NCBI RefSeq assembly: GCF_000577245.1
Contig: NZ_CBYO010000020.1
Location: 220,871 to 284,870, forward strand
Source of the DNA: Paucisalibacillus algeriensis
Lineage (GTDB): Bacteria; Bacillota; Bacilli; Bacillales; Amphibacillaceae
Direction of reading: 5' to 3'
Length of the DNA: 64,000 nucleotides
Shown here: piece by piece, positions 8,631 through 16,921 of the stretch
How positions within the stretch are numbered: position 1 is the first letter of the stretch
Layout: every line of letters starts with the position of its first letter
The notes under the pieces: model-generated
The model's input: the letters and a program-made list of their open reading frames with translations, nothing else
Told to the model about the DNA's origin: nothing
Database searches by the model: none
Translations under genes and position numbers: made by a program

Positions 8631-10040
8631 TTGGAAAAAGTTACGGTTCGTTTACGTCCATTAGTTAGCAGGTTAAATATACCTACGGTGATCAAAACAA
8701 CGATCTTACCGGGTGACTTCATGGAAAGAATAGTTATTGCAACCCAGGTCGGGGAGATTTTTCACATTGGAAATGGAGAGATTAGAACTTTCTTAGATAT
8801 ACGCAATCGCATCATAGAACTAGGCACTAATGGTGGATATGACGAGAGGGGATTATTGGGGCTGGCATTTCATCCGGAATTTTATTACAACGGCTTGTTT
8901 TACCTACATTACTCTGTAGCTGGATCACAAGGTCCAGGTGCTCTTGCTGAACCTTTTCAGCCTAACCCATGCGATCCTAGTACATTAAATCTAAGTTGGG
9001 AAAATAGAGAGACGCAATATGATCATATTGATACAGTTGAGGAATGGGTTGTACCTTCTAATGGCGGACCACAAAGGCGTCGGACATTGCTTAACTTAAG
9101 AAGACCATTTGCTAATCATAATGGTGTAAATAGCCTAAACTTTTCACCGGAAACCGGGAGACTTGTATTAACTACTGGAGATGGTGGATCGGGTTATGAC
9201 CCATATAACCTAGCACAGGATAATATGGAGATTGCTGGAAAGATAATTGAAATTGATGTGAATAGAAATATAACTTTCCATAATCCTCCTATTGTTACAC
9301 GTTTTAATGAACTCCCCAAAACCATACAAGAAACCCTCACCGTAATAGTCAAAGGCGTTCGCAATATACCGGGCATCTCCTTTCAAAGGGTTAATAATCA
9401 ATATATAAAATATGTTGGGAATGTTGGTCAAGACTTGGTAGAGTCCATCTTTTCTTTCAAAAATTATAAGTCAGTACCAGTAACGCAGCTTCTACAAGCC
9501 ACTTCCGGAAGTTCTAATCTGAAACAAGAAGGATTGATTAATCTGGGTTGGCGAGGATGGGAAGGTGCTTTTCCTACTCCAATTATAAGAGACTGCGAGA
9601 ATCAGTCGGATTTGGATGAGAAAACAATCGCTTATTACAAAGAGGCAGTGGCGCTTTCAGGGAACCGTCTTCAGCCATTAACGAGTTATTTTCATCAAGA
9701 TGCCAGACCTGATAAGTTTGCGGGTACTGCCCTTACAGGTGTTCAAGCCTATATGGGAAATGAAATCCCAGGTTTATCTGGCAGCGTTGTGTTTACTGAT
9801 GGGGCTAAGAAGGAATCCCAACCACAGGTTCGAGGAGCTTTAGGATATACCACCGTGAGATCAAATGGCCAACATAATGATTTTCATGAAATTCAAGTGG
9901 ACTATGACTTTGGGGCTGGGTCCGCTTATTATGTTAGTTTAGGAACGAATTGGAATCAAAGCCGATTATATTTAGGGGTATATGGCTCTATAAACGTGAC
10001 AGATTTTAATCAAGGTACCCTTTTCGAGATAGTCCCCTAG
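8631..10040 (+). CDS. PQQ-dependent sugar dehydrogenase-like (GSDH/sorbosone dehydrogenase fold) protein
   Basis: A 469-residue protein with the six-bladed propeller signatures of the glucose/sorbosone dehydrogenase family: YDERGLLGLAFHPEF (about 70-84), NHNGVNSLNFSPETGRL (about 164) and TTGDGGSGYDP (about 183). Relatives oxidise sugars with PQQ, but many Gram-positive members have no shown activity. The TTG start at 8631 is supported by AAGGAGGT (8615-8622) with 8 nt spacing. Unusually, there is no signal peptide or lipobox, although family members usually act outside the cytoplasm. It stands alone, with no PQQ synthesis gene in the window. Confidence 0.75.
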   Translation: MEKVTVRLRPLVSRLNIPTVIKTTILPGDFMERIVIATQVGEIFHIGNGEIRTFLDIRNRIIELGTNGGYDERGLLGLAFHPEFYYNGLFYLHYSVAGSQGPGALAEPFQPNPCDPSTLNLSWENRETQYDHIDTVEEWVVPSNGGPQRRRTLLNLRRPFANHNGVNSLNFSPETGRLVLTTGDGGSGYDPYNLAQDNMEIAGKIIEIDVNRNITFHNPPIVTRFNELPKTIQETLTVIVKGVRNIPGISFQRVNNQYIKYVGNVGQDLVESIFSFKNYKSVPVTQLLQATSGSSNLKQEGLINLGWRGWEGAFPTPIIRDCENQSDLDEKTIAYYKEAVALSGNRLQPLTSYFHQDARPDKFAGTALTGVQAYMGNEIPGLSGSVVFTDGAKKESQPQVRGALGYTTVRSNGQHNDFHEIQVDYDFGAGSAYYVSLGTNWNQSRLYLGVYGSINVTDFNQGTLFEIVP

Positions 10041-10058
10041 ACTGATTGATTGGTAGGA

Positions 10059-10622
10059 TTATTCGATGATAATGATTTTTATTCGTTTTAAAATGAGTAA
10101 AGCCATTTCAACCCATAACCAGCTATAAAGGAAAGTAAATAGGAAGATACCTCCCGTTGTATGAATTGAAAAGGAATCAGAGCCGACAGGACCTAAAATC
10201 GGAAAGCGAAAAATAAACAGCAAACTTATAATTCCAATCGTTAAAAGGACGGAGCCTGCAGCGATAATACTTATCCTTTTCCTAAAAAAGTGAAAGGATG
10301 CTCCAATGCCAAGTCCTAATAATCCTGTTGTAAAGGGGAATATAATAAGTTCCGTTGGCTGAAGGACGAATAACAACGTTATAGTTAGAATGTAGGACAT
10401 GAAGCCAACCGGAATGGAAAACATGGAACACAACAGAATAGGTCCAGTTGCAAGTGGACTTATGAAATAACCTATCCCAGGTAAATAGCCACCAGTAGCC
10501 TGGAAAATAGCAGCAAAGCAAGCAAAAATAGAAACTAATAGGAGCTTTTTTGTTCGCTTATAGTTATGGAATGTAACTTGAAATAAACGAACCTCTTCCG
10601 AAATAGGTCTCAGAAAATACAC
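10059..10622 (-). CDS. Membrane protein with five or six spans, unknown function
   Basis: About 187 residues from the GTG at 10622, which has GGAGGTGG directly upstream at good spacing. An in-frame ATG at 10658 is possible but lies before that ribosome site. The sequence begins VYFLRPISEEVRLFQVTFHNYKRTKK in fragments and then alternates hydrophobic segments. It looks like an integral membrane protein of the ECF-substrate-binding or DUF type, but no family is certain. It ends 18 nt from the stop of the convergent dehydrogenase-like gene. Confidence 0.6.
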   Translation of the reverse strand: MYFLRPISEEVRLFQVTFHNYKRTKKLLLVSIFACFAAIFQATGGYLPGIGYFISPLATGPILLCSMFSIPVGFMSYILTITLLFVLQPTELIIFPFTTGLLGLGIGASFHFFRKRISIIAAGSVLLTIGIISLLFIFRFPILGPVGSDSFSIHTTGGIFLFTFLYSWLWVEMALLILKRIKIIIIE

Positions 10623-11173
10623 ATCTCCACCTCCAATAGATAATACATACATTACCATCGTATTTATATTCTATTAGAGGTGGGAATCATTCATGATGGT
10701 CCTAAAGATATAAGTAAAATCATGGCGAACTCAGTAAATGTTAGAAAGGAAAATCACGAGTACATAGGTAGCAGCAATTCTACATAGATAGGTAGATTGA
10801 AGTATTGGGATGGGAATTGATCAGGATTGAGATAATGCTAGGAGGGGCGAAGGGGTGTGTGGAAAGATGGTAAGGGCCCTCCATTGAGGACTCATTCTTT
10901 GGAATTGCGGCCATGTGGGGAATCTTCTAGAATTAATTACCTGATTATTATCATTATGATAAATTAAAACGTAAAGTGAGCAAACAACCTGTTCACCATC
11001 AAAGGGACACCATTTGGGTAGGTAAAATTATTATCCCGTTTTCGGAATATTATGTTAGTATCTAAATAGAAATATTTATCTTAGAAGGATCAGAATCCCA
11101 CTTGTTCCACGGCACCAGGAAAATGGAAAAAGAATTTTCATACTTTGTTTAAAAAAGATTAGGGAGGCTAATT
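10623..11173. other. Intergenic region, no gene recognised
   Basis: About 550 bases without a credible open frame. A G-rich patch near 10840-10920 (AGGAGGGGCGAAGGGGTG and following) stands out against the AT-rich background and could be remnant DNA. The last 14 bases carry the AGGGAGG ribosome site of the next gene. Confidence 0.4.
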
Positions 11174-11638
11174 ATGGCATATGTTTCAATCTATACTGTC
11201 GGTAGGCTGAATCACCCTATTGAACACCCTGCCTCACGTGAATTTTACCATGTGGGAAAAAATGTATATCGTCAGGCAAATAATTCAGGTCTTATTGAGG
11301 TATTTTCTCCTAACCGAGTTCCTTTTCCTGAAGATGCTGTAAAGGGTAATGGTCCTCCCATTCTTACACTAACCGTATGGAATAGCCTTCCATCCTTATA
11401 TCGCTTTACCTATTCCGAACAGCATTCGCAAGCCTTACGGGATAAAAGCAAATGGATCGAGCCATATCCAGAGAAACGCCAGTCCTATGTAATTTGGTGG
11501 GTCGATAAGGTAAAGGATGTCTCATGGCAGGAGGCATTTAAGCGATATAACTATTATATTCAGCATGGTTCCACTGCCTATGCATTTGATTTTAAACGCG
11601 CATTTGATGAAAACGGGGAAATATTCTTGATGAAATAG
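11174..11638 (+). CDS. DUF3291 family protein
   Basis: A 154-residue soluble protein matching the DUF3291 family from end to end: it opens with AYVSIYTVGRLNHP, has FYHVGKNVYRQA at about 26-37, LTVWNSLPSLYRFTYSEQHS at about 73-92, and YVIWWV at about 111-116. The order of short strands and a His-rich helix resembles the dimeric ferredoxin-like barrel of antibiotic-biosynthesis monooxygenase relatives, but no function is established. AGGGAGG lies 6 nt before the ATG. The next gene begins 36 nt downstream on the same strand, so they may be cotranscribed. Confidence 0.8.
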   Translation: MAYVSIYTVGRLNHPIEHPASREFYHVGKNVYRQANNSGLIEVFSPNRVPFPEDAVKGNGPPILTLTVWNSLPSLYRFTYSEQHSQALRDKSKWIEPYPEKRQSYVIWWVDKVKDVSWQEAFKRYNYYIQHGSTAYAFDFKRAFDENGEIFLMK

Positions 11639-11674
11639 TATAATCTTAGCTTATGAAATGAAAGGTGGCATACG

Positions 11675-12178
11675 ATGAAACAACTTTATATTAAACAAAA
11701 GGTATTCAGTCTAAGTGAAAAATTTACTGTGAAGGATCAAACGGAGAACGATGTTTATTTCGTAGAGGGTAGCTTTTTGAAGGTCCCTAAGACATTCTCC
11801 ATAATGAATACAACAAGAGAAGAAGTTGCTTTTATCACGAAAAAGGTATTTAGCTTTTTACCGAAGTTTTTGGTTGAGGTAAATGGCCAAGAAGTGTTAA
11901 CCATTAAGAAGGAGTTTTCCTTTTTAAAAGCTCGTTATACGATTGATGCTGTTGGAATAGAAGTACAAGGTAATTGGTGGGATATGGACTTTCAAGTTTT
12001 ACAGCACGGTGAAGTCGTTGGGAAGGTGAGTAAGGAATGGTTCACTTGGGGTGATAGCTATAAGGTTCAGGTATTTGATGAAGCGATGGAGACTATCGTT
12101 ATAGCGGTTGTGGTCGCCATTGATTGTGTGAAGGATGATGAAGCTAATGCAGCGACTTCCTCTATAACAACAACTTAA
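11675..12178 (+). CDS. LURP-one-related (YxjI-like) protein
   Basis: A 167-residue protein with the tubby-like beta-barrel pattern of LURP-one-related proteins: KQLYIKQKVFSLSEKFTVKD at the start, repeated phenylalanine-rich strands (FSFLPKFLVEV, FSFLKARYTI), and a final hydrophobic helix (IVIAVVVAIDCV). Bacillus YxjI belongs to this family, and its biochemical role is unknown; the fold suggests lipid or phosphoinositide-like binding, which is inference. AAAGGTGG precedes the ATG. It lies 36 nt after the DUF3291 gene. Confidence 0.78.
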   Translation: MKQLYIKQKVFSLSEKFTVKDQTENDVYFVEGSFLKVPKTFSIMNTTREEVAFITKKVFSFLPKFLVEVNGQEVLTIKKEFSFLKARYTIDAVGIEVQGNWWDMDFQVLQHGEVVGKVSKEWFTWGDSYKVQVFDEAMETIVIAVVVAIDCVKDDEANAATSSITTT

Positions 12179-12299
12179 GTTTCCTCTTGAATAAGATTCC
12201 AACCAAGTTAAGCTTCAGTGTGGTCTATTTTAGGTTGGCGACAAAGCATGGAATACTTCACCTTGGAAGATAACCGAACAATGTATAAGAAAAGCTATT

Positions 12300-12335
12300 A
12301 GCCCATTATCCAGATAGGGAGAATGGGATTTATAT
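12300..12335 (+). terminator. Possible terminator hairpin
   Basis: CCCATTATCC and GGGAGAATGGG can pair around a short loop, followed by an AT-rich stretch with several T residues. It would end the DUF3291/YxjI unit. The T-run is weak. Confidence 0.35.
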
Positions 12336-12449
12336 TTATATTATTAGGTCCTATAATTTATTAGACTTGAATCTAAAAAGTTGTGGGATGTTGGAGATGA
12401 AGGTGGTTATAAATTGGTTGAAACAGCTGGAATTGGAAAGGGGTATTCT

Positions 12450-13280
12450 ATGATTTCTGAACTAAATAAGAACGAGTTTTATAGATGCAAAAGTTTAATA
12501 AATCAGCATGGTCAATTAGAAGTTAAAGCAGTAGTAGAAGGTATTAATCCAGGTCGTATCTTTGTTGATAATATCACTTCTCCTAATTCTGGACTAGTTT
12601 GGTTAGGTAATAATGATGGATTTCTCTTTATTGGAAATGAAGAAAATGAGTCGTTTAATAGCCAAATTAATCATTTCATTGATACCGTGATCATACCAGA
12701 TGCAAAAAAGGTCGGATTAAATTGGTTCGAAGCAATTGGTAATCACGCAAAATGGAATAAGGTTATAGAGAAGATATTTGAACATCGTAAATTAGGAAGC
12801 TGGAATCAGAAAGTGTATATGCTACCAGATGAGGGCTATAAAGCTAAGAATGAACCTGTCATAGAACAAGGGTATAGAGTTATGGAAATCGATAAAGCTC
12901 TCTATGAAAATACTAAAAACGAAATTAATAATATTACATTCTTACACGCCCAAATTTTAGAGTATTGGTCTTCCCCTGATGATTTTATGAGTAATGGAAT
13001 TGGTTATTGTATGGTACACAACAAAGAAATTATTAGTATTTGCTTTTCAGGTTTCGTGGTTGAGAATGTACATTGTATAAATATTGAAACGGAAGAGGCT
13101 CATCGTGGGAAAAAACTAGCGCAAAAGTTAGCCCATATGTATGTCAAAGATTGTTTGGAGAATGATCGTGTACCGTATTGGGACTGTATGGAAGGTAATA
13201 AGCCTTCTATTGCAATTGCGGAAAACATAGGGTTAACCAATGTATTTAATTATATAGGATATGAGTTTTCATTTGATTAA
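12450..13280 (+). CDS. GNAT-family N-acetyltransferase (two-domain)
   Basis: About 276 residues from ATG 12450, where GAAAGGGG has good spacing; the frame is open further upstream (12381) but without a ribosome site. The C-terminal half carries the GNAT core: ISICFSGFVVENVHCINIETEEAHRGKKLAQKL in fragments, where HRGKKLA is the pyrophosphate-binding motif A. The N-terminal half (about 1-130) is a degenerate second domain, as in the long GNAT family of Bacilli. It should transfer an acetyl group from acetyl-CoA to an amine, acceptor unknown. It lies in a cluster of small transferred-looking genes. Confidence 0.75.
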   Translation: MISELNKNEFYRCKSLINQHGQLEVKAVVEGINPGRIFVDNITSPNSGLVWLGNNDGFLFIGNEENESFNSQINHFIDTVIIPDAKKVGLNWFEAIGNHAKWNKVIEKIFEHRKLGSWNQKVYMLPDEGYKAKNEPVIEQGYRVMEIDKALYENTKNEINNITFLHAQILEYWSSPDDFMSNGIGYCMVHNKEIISICFSGFVVENVHCINIETEEAHRGKKLAQKLAHMYVKDCLENDRVPYWDCMEGNKPSIAIAENIGLTNVFNYIGYEFSFD

Positions 13281-13363
13281 AGTGATTCTAAATCTAATTA
13301 GTCTGGATCTTTCTTCTTCTAATAATTAAGAGTTTATTGATTTATAAAAAGTGGGTGTTCCTT

Positions 13364-13633
13364 ATGAGTTAAAAATGGCTAGAATGGGCGAGAAGGATTC
13401 AATCATTATCACAAGCAGGATTAACCTTTACAAAAGATGTTTATGACATCGAACGGTATGAAGAACTGCGAAACATAAGTGCAGAGATTATAAAAGAACA
13501 TTCTGGATTGGAAATGCAAGTTGTTAAGGATTTATTTACTCATGATACAGGTTACCAAACCCCAAAGATAGATGTACGTGGGGCTGTATTTAGAGATAAT
13601 AAAATTCTAATAGACATAAGTATGTTAGTATGA
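13364..13633 (+). pseudogene. Broken NUDIX hydrolase gene, N-terminal part only
   Basis: From ATG 13364 the frame reads Met-Ser and then a TAA stop (13370-13372). It reopens in the same frame with KWLEWARRIQSLSQAGLTF, then YDIERYEELRNISAEI, and ends in TPKIDVRGAVFRDNKIL before a TGA at 13631. This is the N-terminal helical domain and first strand of Bacillus ADP-ribose-pyrophosphatase-like NUDIX proteins. The NUDIX box itself (GX5EX7REUXEEXGU) is missing: the DNA beyond 13633 shows no recognisable catalytic helix. A nonsense mutation plus a deletion has therefore inactivated the gene. Confidence 0.75.
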
Positions 13634-13736
13634 GCAGAATATTCCAAGTGGGGCTTCAGCAGTATCCGATAAATTGAAATATACAAATAAGTTAGGGGAG
13701 TAGGACAAGCTCTAAAGATAAGAGGAGATAGATAGG

Positions 13737-14207
13737 ATGCCATATTTGCAAAAGGTAGAGGCAATTGAAGAGGAAGTATTACATAATCTTATTCAGTTTT
13801 ATATATATGAATTCAGTAAATACATTCCTAGTATAAGAGTGGAACATAATGGTGCATACAAGCCATTTAATTTAGAAAAATATTGGATACAGAATAACTT
13901 CCATGCTTATTTCGTTAAGGAAGAAACTGAATTAATTGGATTTGCACTTGTGGAAAGCGCAATAGAAACAAGCCCAAACACAATAGAAGAGTTTTTTATT
14001 ATGGCTAAATATCGTGGTAAGGGCTACGGTAAGAAGATTGCCAAAGAATTGTTTTCAATGTTTCCTGGTAATTGGGAAATTACTCAAATTGAAAATAACA
14101 GGCCAGCACATGCTTTTTGGCAAGGGTTGATAAATGACATTACGAATGGCAAATTTATAGAACGTTTTGAAGAAGGGAAGTACATTCAAGAGTTTAATAT
14201 AAGTTAA
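13737..14207 (+). CDS. GNAT-family N-acetyltransferase
   Basis: A 156-residue single-domain GNAT. Motif A is clear in FIMAKYRGKGYGKKIAKELF (about 84-103), with RGKGYGK binding the CoA pyrophosphate. The closing helix is ENNRPAHAFWQGLIND. It transfers acetyl from acetyl-CoA to an unknown acceptor. GAGGAGATAGATAGG precedes the ATG. It lies 100 nt downstream of the broken NUDIX gene in an accessory stretch. Confidence 0.8.
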   Translation: MPYLQKVEAIEEEVLHNLIQFYIYEFSKYIPSIRVEHNGAYKPFNLEKYWIQNNFHAYFVKEETELIGFALVESAIETSPNTIEEFFIMAKYRGKGYGKKIAKELFSMFPGNWEITQIENNRPAHAFWQGLINDITNGKFIERFEEGKYIQEFNIS

Positions 14208-14283
14208 ACCTTTTGAATATAGCACCCATAAAATATAGTAGGTTATATATAAATAGATTACCTGAATAGGAGAGAATGTAAAA

Positions 14284-14475
14284 GTGGAAAATAAAGCTCG
14301 AATAGTTATTACGCTTATATGTAGTGTGTTAATATTTGCAGCTGGTTTATTAAGAATCCTATCTGAATCATCATCTTCACCAACTTCTATGGTTGTAGCA
14401 TATGTATTCTTAATCACCGGATTAATCGGAGTTGTTGCAAACAGTATAGTACTTAGAAAGGTATTAGCTAAATGA
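14284..14475 (+). CDS. Small two-span membrane protein
   Basis: A 63-residue protein starting at GTG 14284, with AGGAGAG about 10 nt upstream. Two hydrophobic helices (about 7-24 and 36-55) are separated by a serine-rich turn (SESSSSPTS), and the ends are basic (MENKAR and RKVLAK). I recognise no family. It follows the GNAT gene by 76 nt and could be cotranscribed with it. Confidence 0.55.
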   Translation: MENKARIVITLICSVLIFAAGLLRILSESSSSPTSMVVAYVFLITGLIGVVANSIVLRKVLAK

Positions 14476-14538
14476 CTAGAAGGACTTTTCTAAATGGAAA
14501 TGGCCTAGTTCGATGTGTGAACTAGGCCATCATAATTC

Positions 14539-15732
14539 TTATTTTGTATAATTATCAAAGTACCCCTGAATATAAATCATCGGCGTTCCCTTGTCTCCAC
14601 TACCAGAAGTCAAATCGGATAAAGAACCGATTAAATCTGTTAATTTACGGGGGGTTGTACCCTGTGCTTCCATTGCGCCAACAAGGTCTTCATTTTTATT
14701 CTGAATGTATTCAGAAATGGCTTTTTTAAGCTCTTCTCCACGAAGATGAGCAAAGTTGTTATCCGCTAAATATTTTAACTTCACTTCATTCGGAGTACCT
14801 TCAAGCCCTGCGGTGTAAGCGGGTGATACTACTGGATCTGCTAGTTCCCAGATTTTTCCGACTGGATCTTTGAAAGCTCCATCACCATAAACCATCACTT
14901 CAACTGTTTTTCCGGTTACTTCTTTTAATTTTGCTTGAATACCATCCACAATTGGTTGGCATTCATTTGGGAATAATTTTACGCTTTCTTCTGTTGATTT
15001 ATTGGATCCAAGTAGACCGTAATCTTTGTTAAAGCCACTACCATTGATGGACTCTGTAAGGATATCATCAAGTCCGAAAACTTTTTCTGCCCCACTACTG
15101 GTCAGAATGCGCTTTGTTCTGAATCGAGAGTGAATATCACAGGTTAATACATTCTTTGTATAGTCCAAAATGGTTTTTGCATTATTGGAGAAGATAACTT
15201 CACAAGTAGCACCTTCTGCTTCAATTAATTCTTTATAGTATTCGATATAATCCACACCTGTAAATGGATGTGTTTTATGACCGAAATGCTTACGGAAGTC
15301 AGCTTCTGACAATACATCAGTCCATGGATTAATTCCTTTTATATCAAGCTCATCAATGTCAACTAAATGATTACCCACTTCATCAGATGGGTAGCTTAAC
15401 ATTAGGACAATACGCTTTGTCCCTCTTGCAATACCTTTTAATATGTTTGAAAAGCGGTTACGACTAAGGATTGGGAAAATGACACCAACAGTATCTTCAC
15501 CGAACTTTGCTTTTACATCTGTTGCAATATCATCAATGGATGCGTAGTTTCCTTGTGCACGAGCGACAACTGATTCTGTTATGGTTACAATATCGCGATC
15601 CTCAATGGAATAGCCTTCCTTTTCTGCTGTATGTAATACCGTATTTACTACTATTTCTTCAATATTATCTCCAGTATTAATGATTGGTCCGCGTAGTCCG
15701 CGTACGACTGTTCCAACTAATCTTTCCAACAT
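14539..15732 (-). CDS. Coenzyme F420-0:L-glutamate ligase-like (CofE family) protein
   Basis: A 397-residue protein resembling the CofE/F420-glutamyl ligase fold, for example LVGTVVRGLRGPIINTGDNI at the start, then DIVTITESVVARAQGNYASID and EVMVYGDGAFKDPVGKIWELADP in fragments. True CofE adds glutamate to F420-0 with GTP. The length is well above the roughly 250 residues of archaeal CofE and fits the longer Firmicutes group, whose substrate is not known and whose hosts usually lack F420. GAGGAGAG precedes the ATG. It is divergent from a LysR regulator (125 nt between them), which probably controls it. Confidence 0.7.
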   Translation of the reverse strand: MLERLVGTVVRGLRGPIINTGDNIEEIVVNTVLHTAEKEGYSIEDRDIVTITESVVARAQGNYASIDDIATDVKAKFGEDTVGVIFPILSRNRFSNILKGIARGTKRIVLMLSYPSDEVGNHLVDIDELDIKGINPWTDVLSEADFRKHFGHKTHPFTGVDYIEYYKELIEAEGATCEVIFSNNAKTILDYTKNVLTCDIHSRFRTKRILTSSGAEKVFGLDDILTESINGSGFNKDYGLLGSNKSTEESVKLFPNECQPIVDGIQAKLKEVTGKTVEVMVYGDGAFKDPVGKIWELADPVVSPAYTAGLEGTPNEVKLKYLADNNFAHLRGEELKKAISEYIQNKNEDLVGAMEAQGTTPRKLTDLIGSLSDLTSGSGDKGTPMIYIQGYFDNYTK

Positions 15733-15857
15733 TATCTCTCCTCAAATAAGAGTATACTTCCTAATGGGTATTATTTATTGAACCCTTTGTTACTATACCT
15801 CGTTCATTGCTATAAGTAAAATTAATATTTATAATATCTGATATAAGGAGTGATTAT

Positions 15858-16742
15858 ATGGTTGGGAAATTGGATTTATATCGTATATTTAATGCAGTAA
15901 GCAAGAATAAAAGTTTTTCCAAGGCAGCAATCGAACTATATATGACACAACCTGCAGTAAGTCAAGCAATCTCAAGACTGGAGAAGGAATTAGATATACA
16001 ATTGTTCAACCGAACATCGAGGGGCGTTGAATTAACTGTTGAAGGTAAACTATTACATGAACATGTAACAACAGCACTGGGAATGATTCAAGTTGCAGAA
16101 GATAAACTTTCAGAGTTTAAAACATTACAAACGGGACAATTACGTATTGGGGTTGGGGATACCATTTCTCGTTACTTTTTATTGCCCTATTTAGAGGAGT
16201 TTCATCAAGCATACCCAGGGATTACGTTAAATATCTTAAATAGAACCACATCTGAAATCATCAAGTTGATAAAATCCGGTAAAGCAGAGGTAGGGATATG
16301 TAATTTACCAGTAGAGGACGACCAACTCCAAGTAATACCATGTAAAGAAATCCAAGATACGTTTGTCTGTGGAGAGAAGTATAAAGAAATCGCGGAAACA
16401 CCAATAAGTTTAAATCATTTAATGAAACTTCCATTGATTTTCTTAGAGAGGAAATCAAATTCACGTATGTTTGTGGAGAATTTCCTGAAAGAAAGGGGAT
16501 ATCATGTATCACCTGTATTTGAGCTCGGGTCCTATGACTTGGTCCTGGAATTCACCAAAATAAACTTAGGTATTTCGTGTGTAATTAAAGAGTTTGCCAA
16601 GGAGTACTTGGAGAGAGGGGATCTTTACGAGGTTCGATTAGAAGAGGAGATTCCCAAAAGGAGTATCGGTATATGCTATTTAAAACATGTGCCATTATCA
16701 CGTGCGGCTAGGAAATTTGTAGAACAAATTAAGACCTTCTAA
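15858..16742 (+). CDS. LysR-family transcriptional regulator
   Basis: A 294-residue LysR-type regulator. The winged helix-turn-helix lies at 1-60 (FSKAAIELYMTQPAVSQAISRLEKEL), followed by the linker helix and a periplasmic-binding-protein-like effector domain from about 90 (LRIGVGDTISRYFLLPYLEEF). AAGGAGTG precedes the ATG at 7 nt. LysR genes usually control the divergent neighbour, here the CofE-like gene, through sites in the shared 125-nt region, which is AT-rich and contains T-N11-A type half-sites. The effector is unknown. Confidence 0.88.
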   Translation: MVGKLDLYRIFNAVSKNKSFSKAAIELYMTQPAVSQAISRLEKELDIQLFNRTSRGVELTVEGKLLHEHVTTALGMIQVAEDKLSEFKTLQTGQLRIGVGDTISRYFLLPYLEEFHQAYPGITLNILNRTTSEIIKLIKSGKAEVGICNLPVEDDQLQVIPCKEIQDTFVCGEKYKEIAETPISLNHLMKLPLIFLERKSNSRMFVENFLKERGYHVSPVFELGSYDLVLEFTKINLGISCVIKEFAKEYLERGDLYEVRLEEEIPKRSIGICYLKHVPLSRAARKFVEQIKTF

Positions 16743-16921
16743 ATTTAATGAAACTACTTTATAATTTGTGAGATCCAATCCTTGTATAAGCCTAAAGTAG
16801 CACGACTACAGCCATGGTTTTATCGTCCTTTGTCCTCATAATCACTACTTTATCCTTATATTACAAGTAAAAATATTGTGTTAGAATGTTACCAGTTTGT
16901 AATAATGGAGGTTGGGAAATA

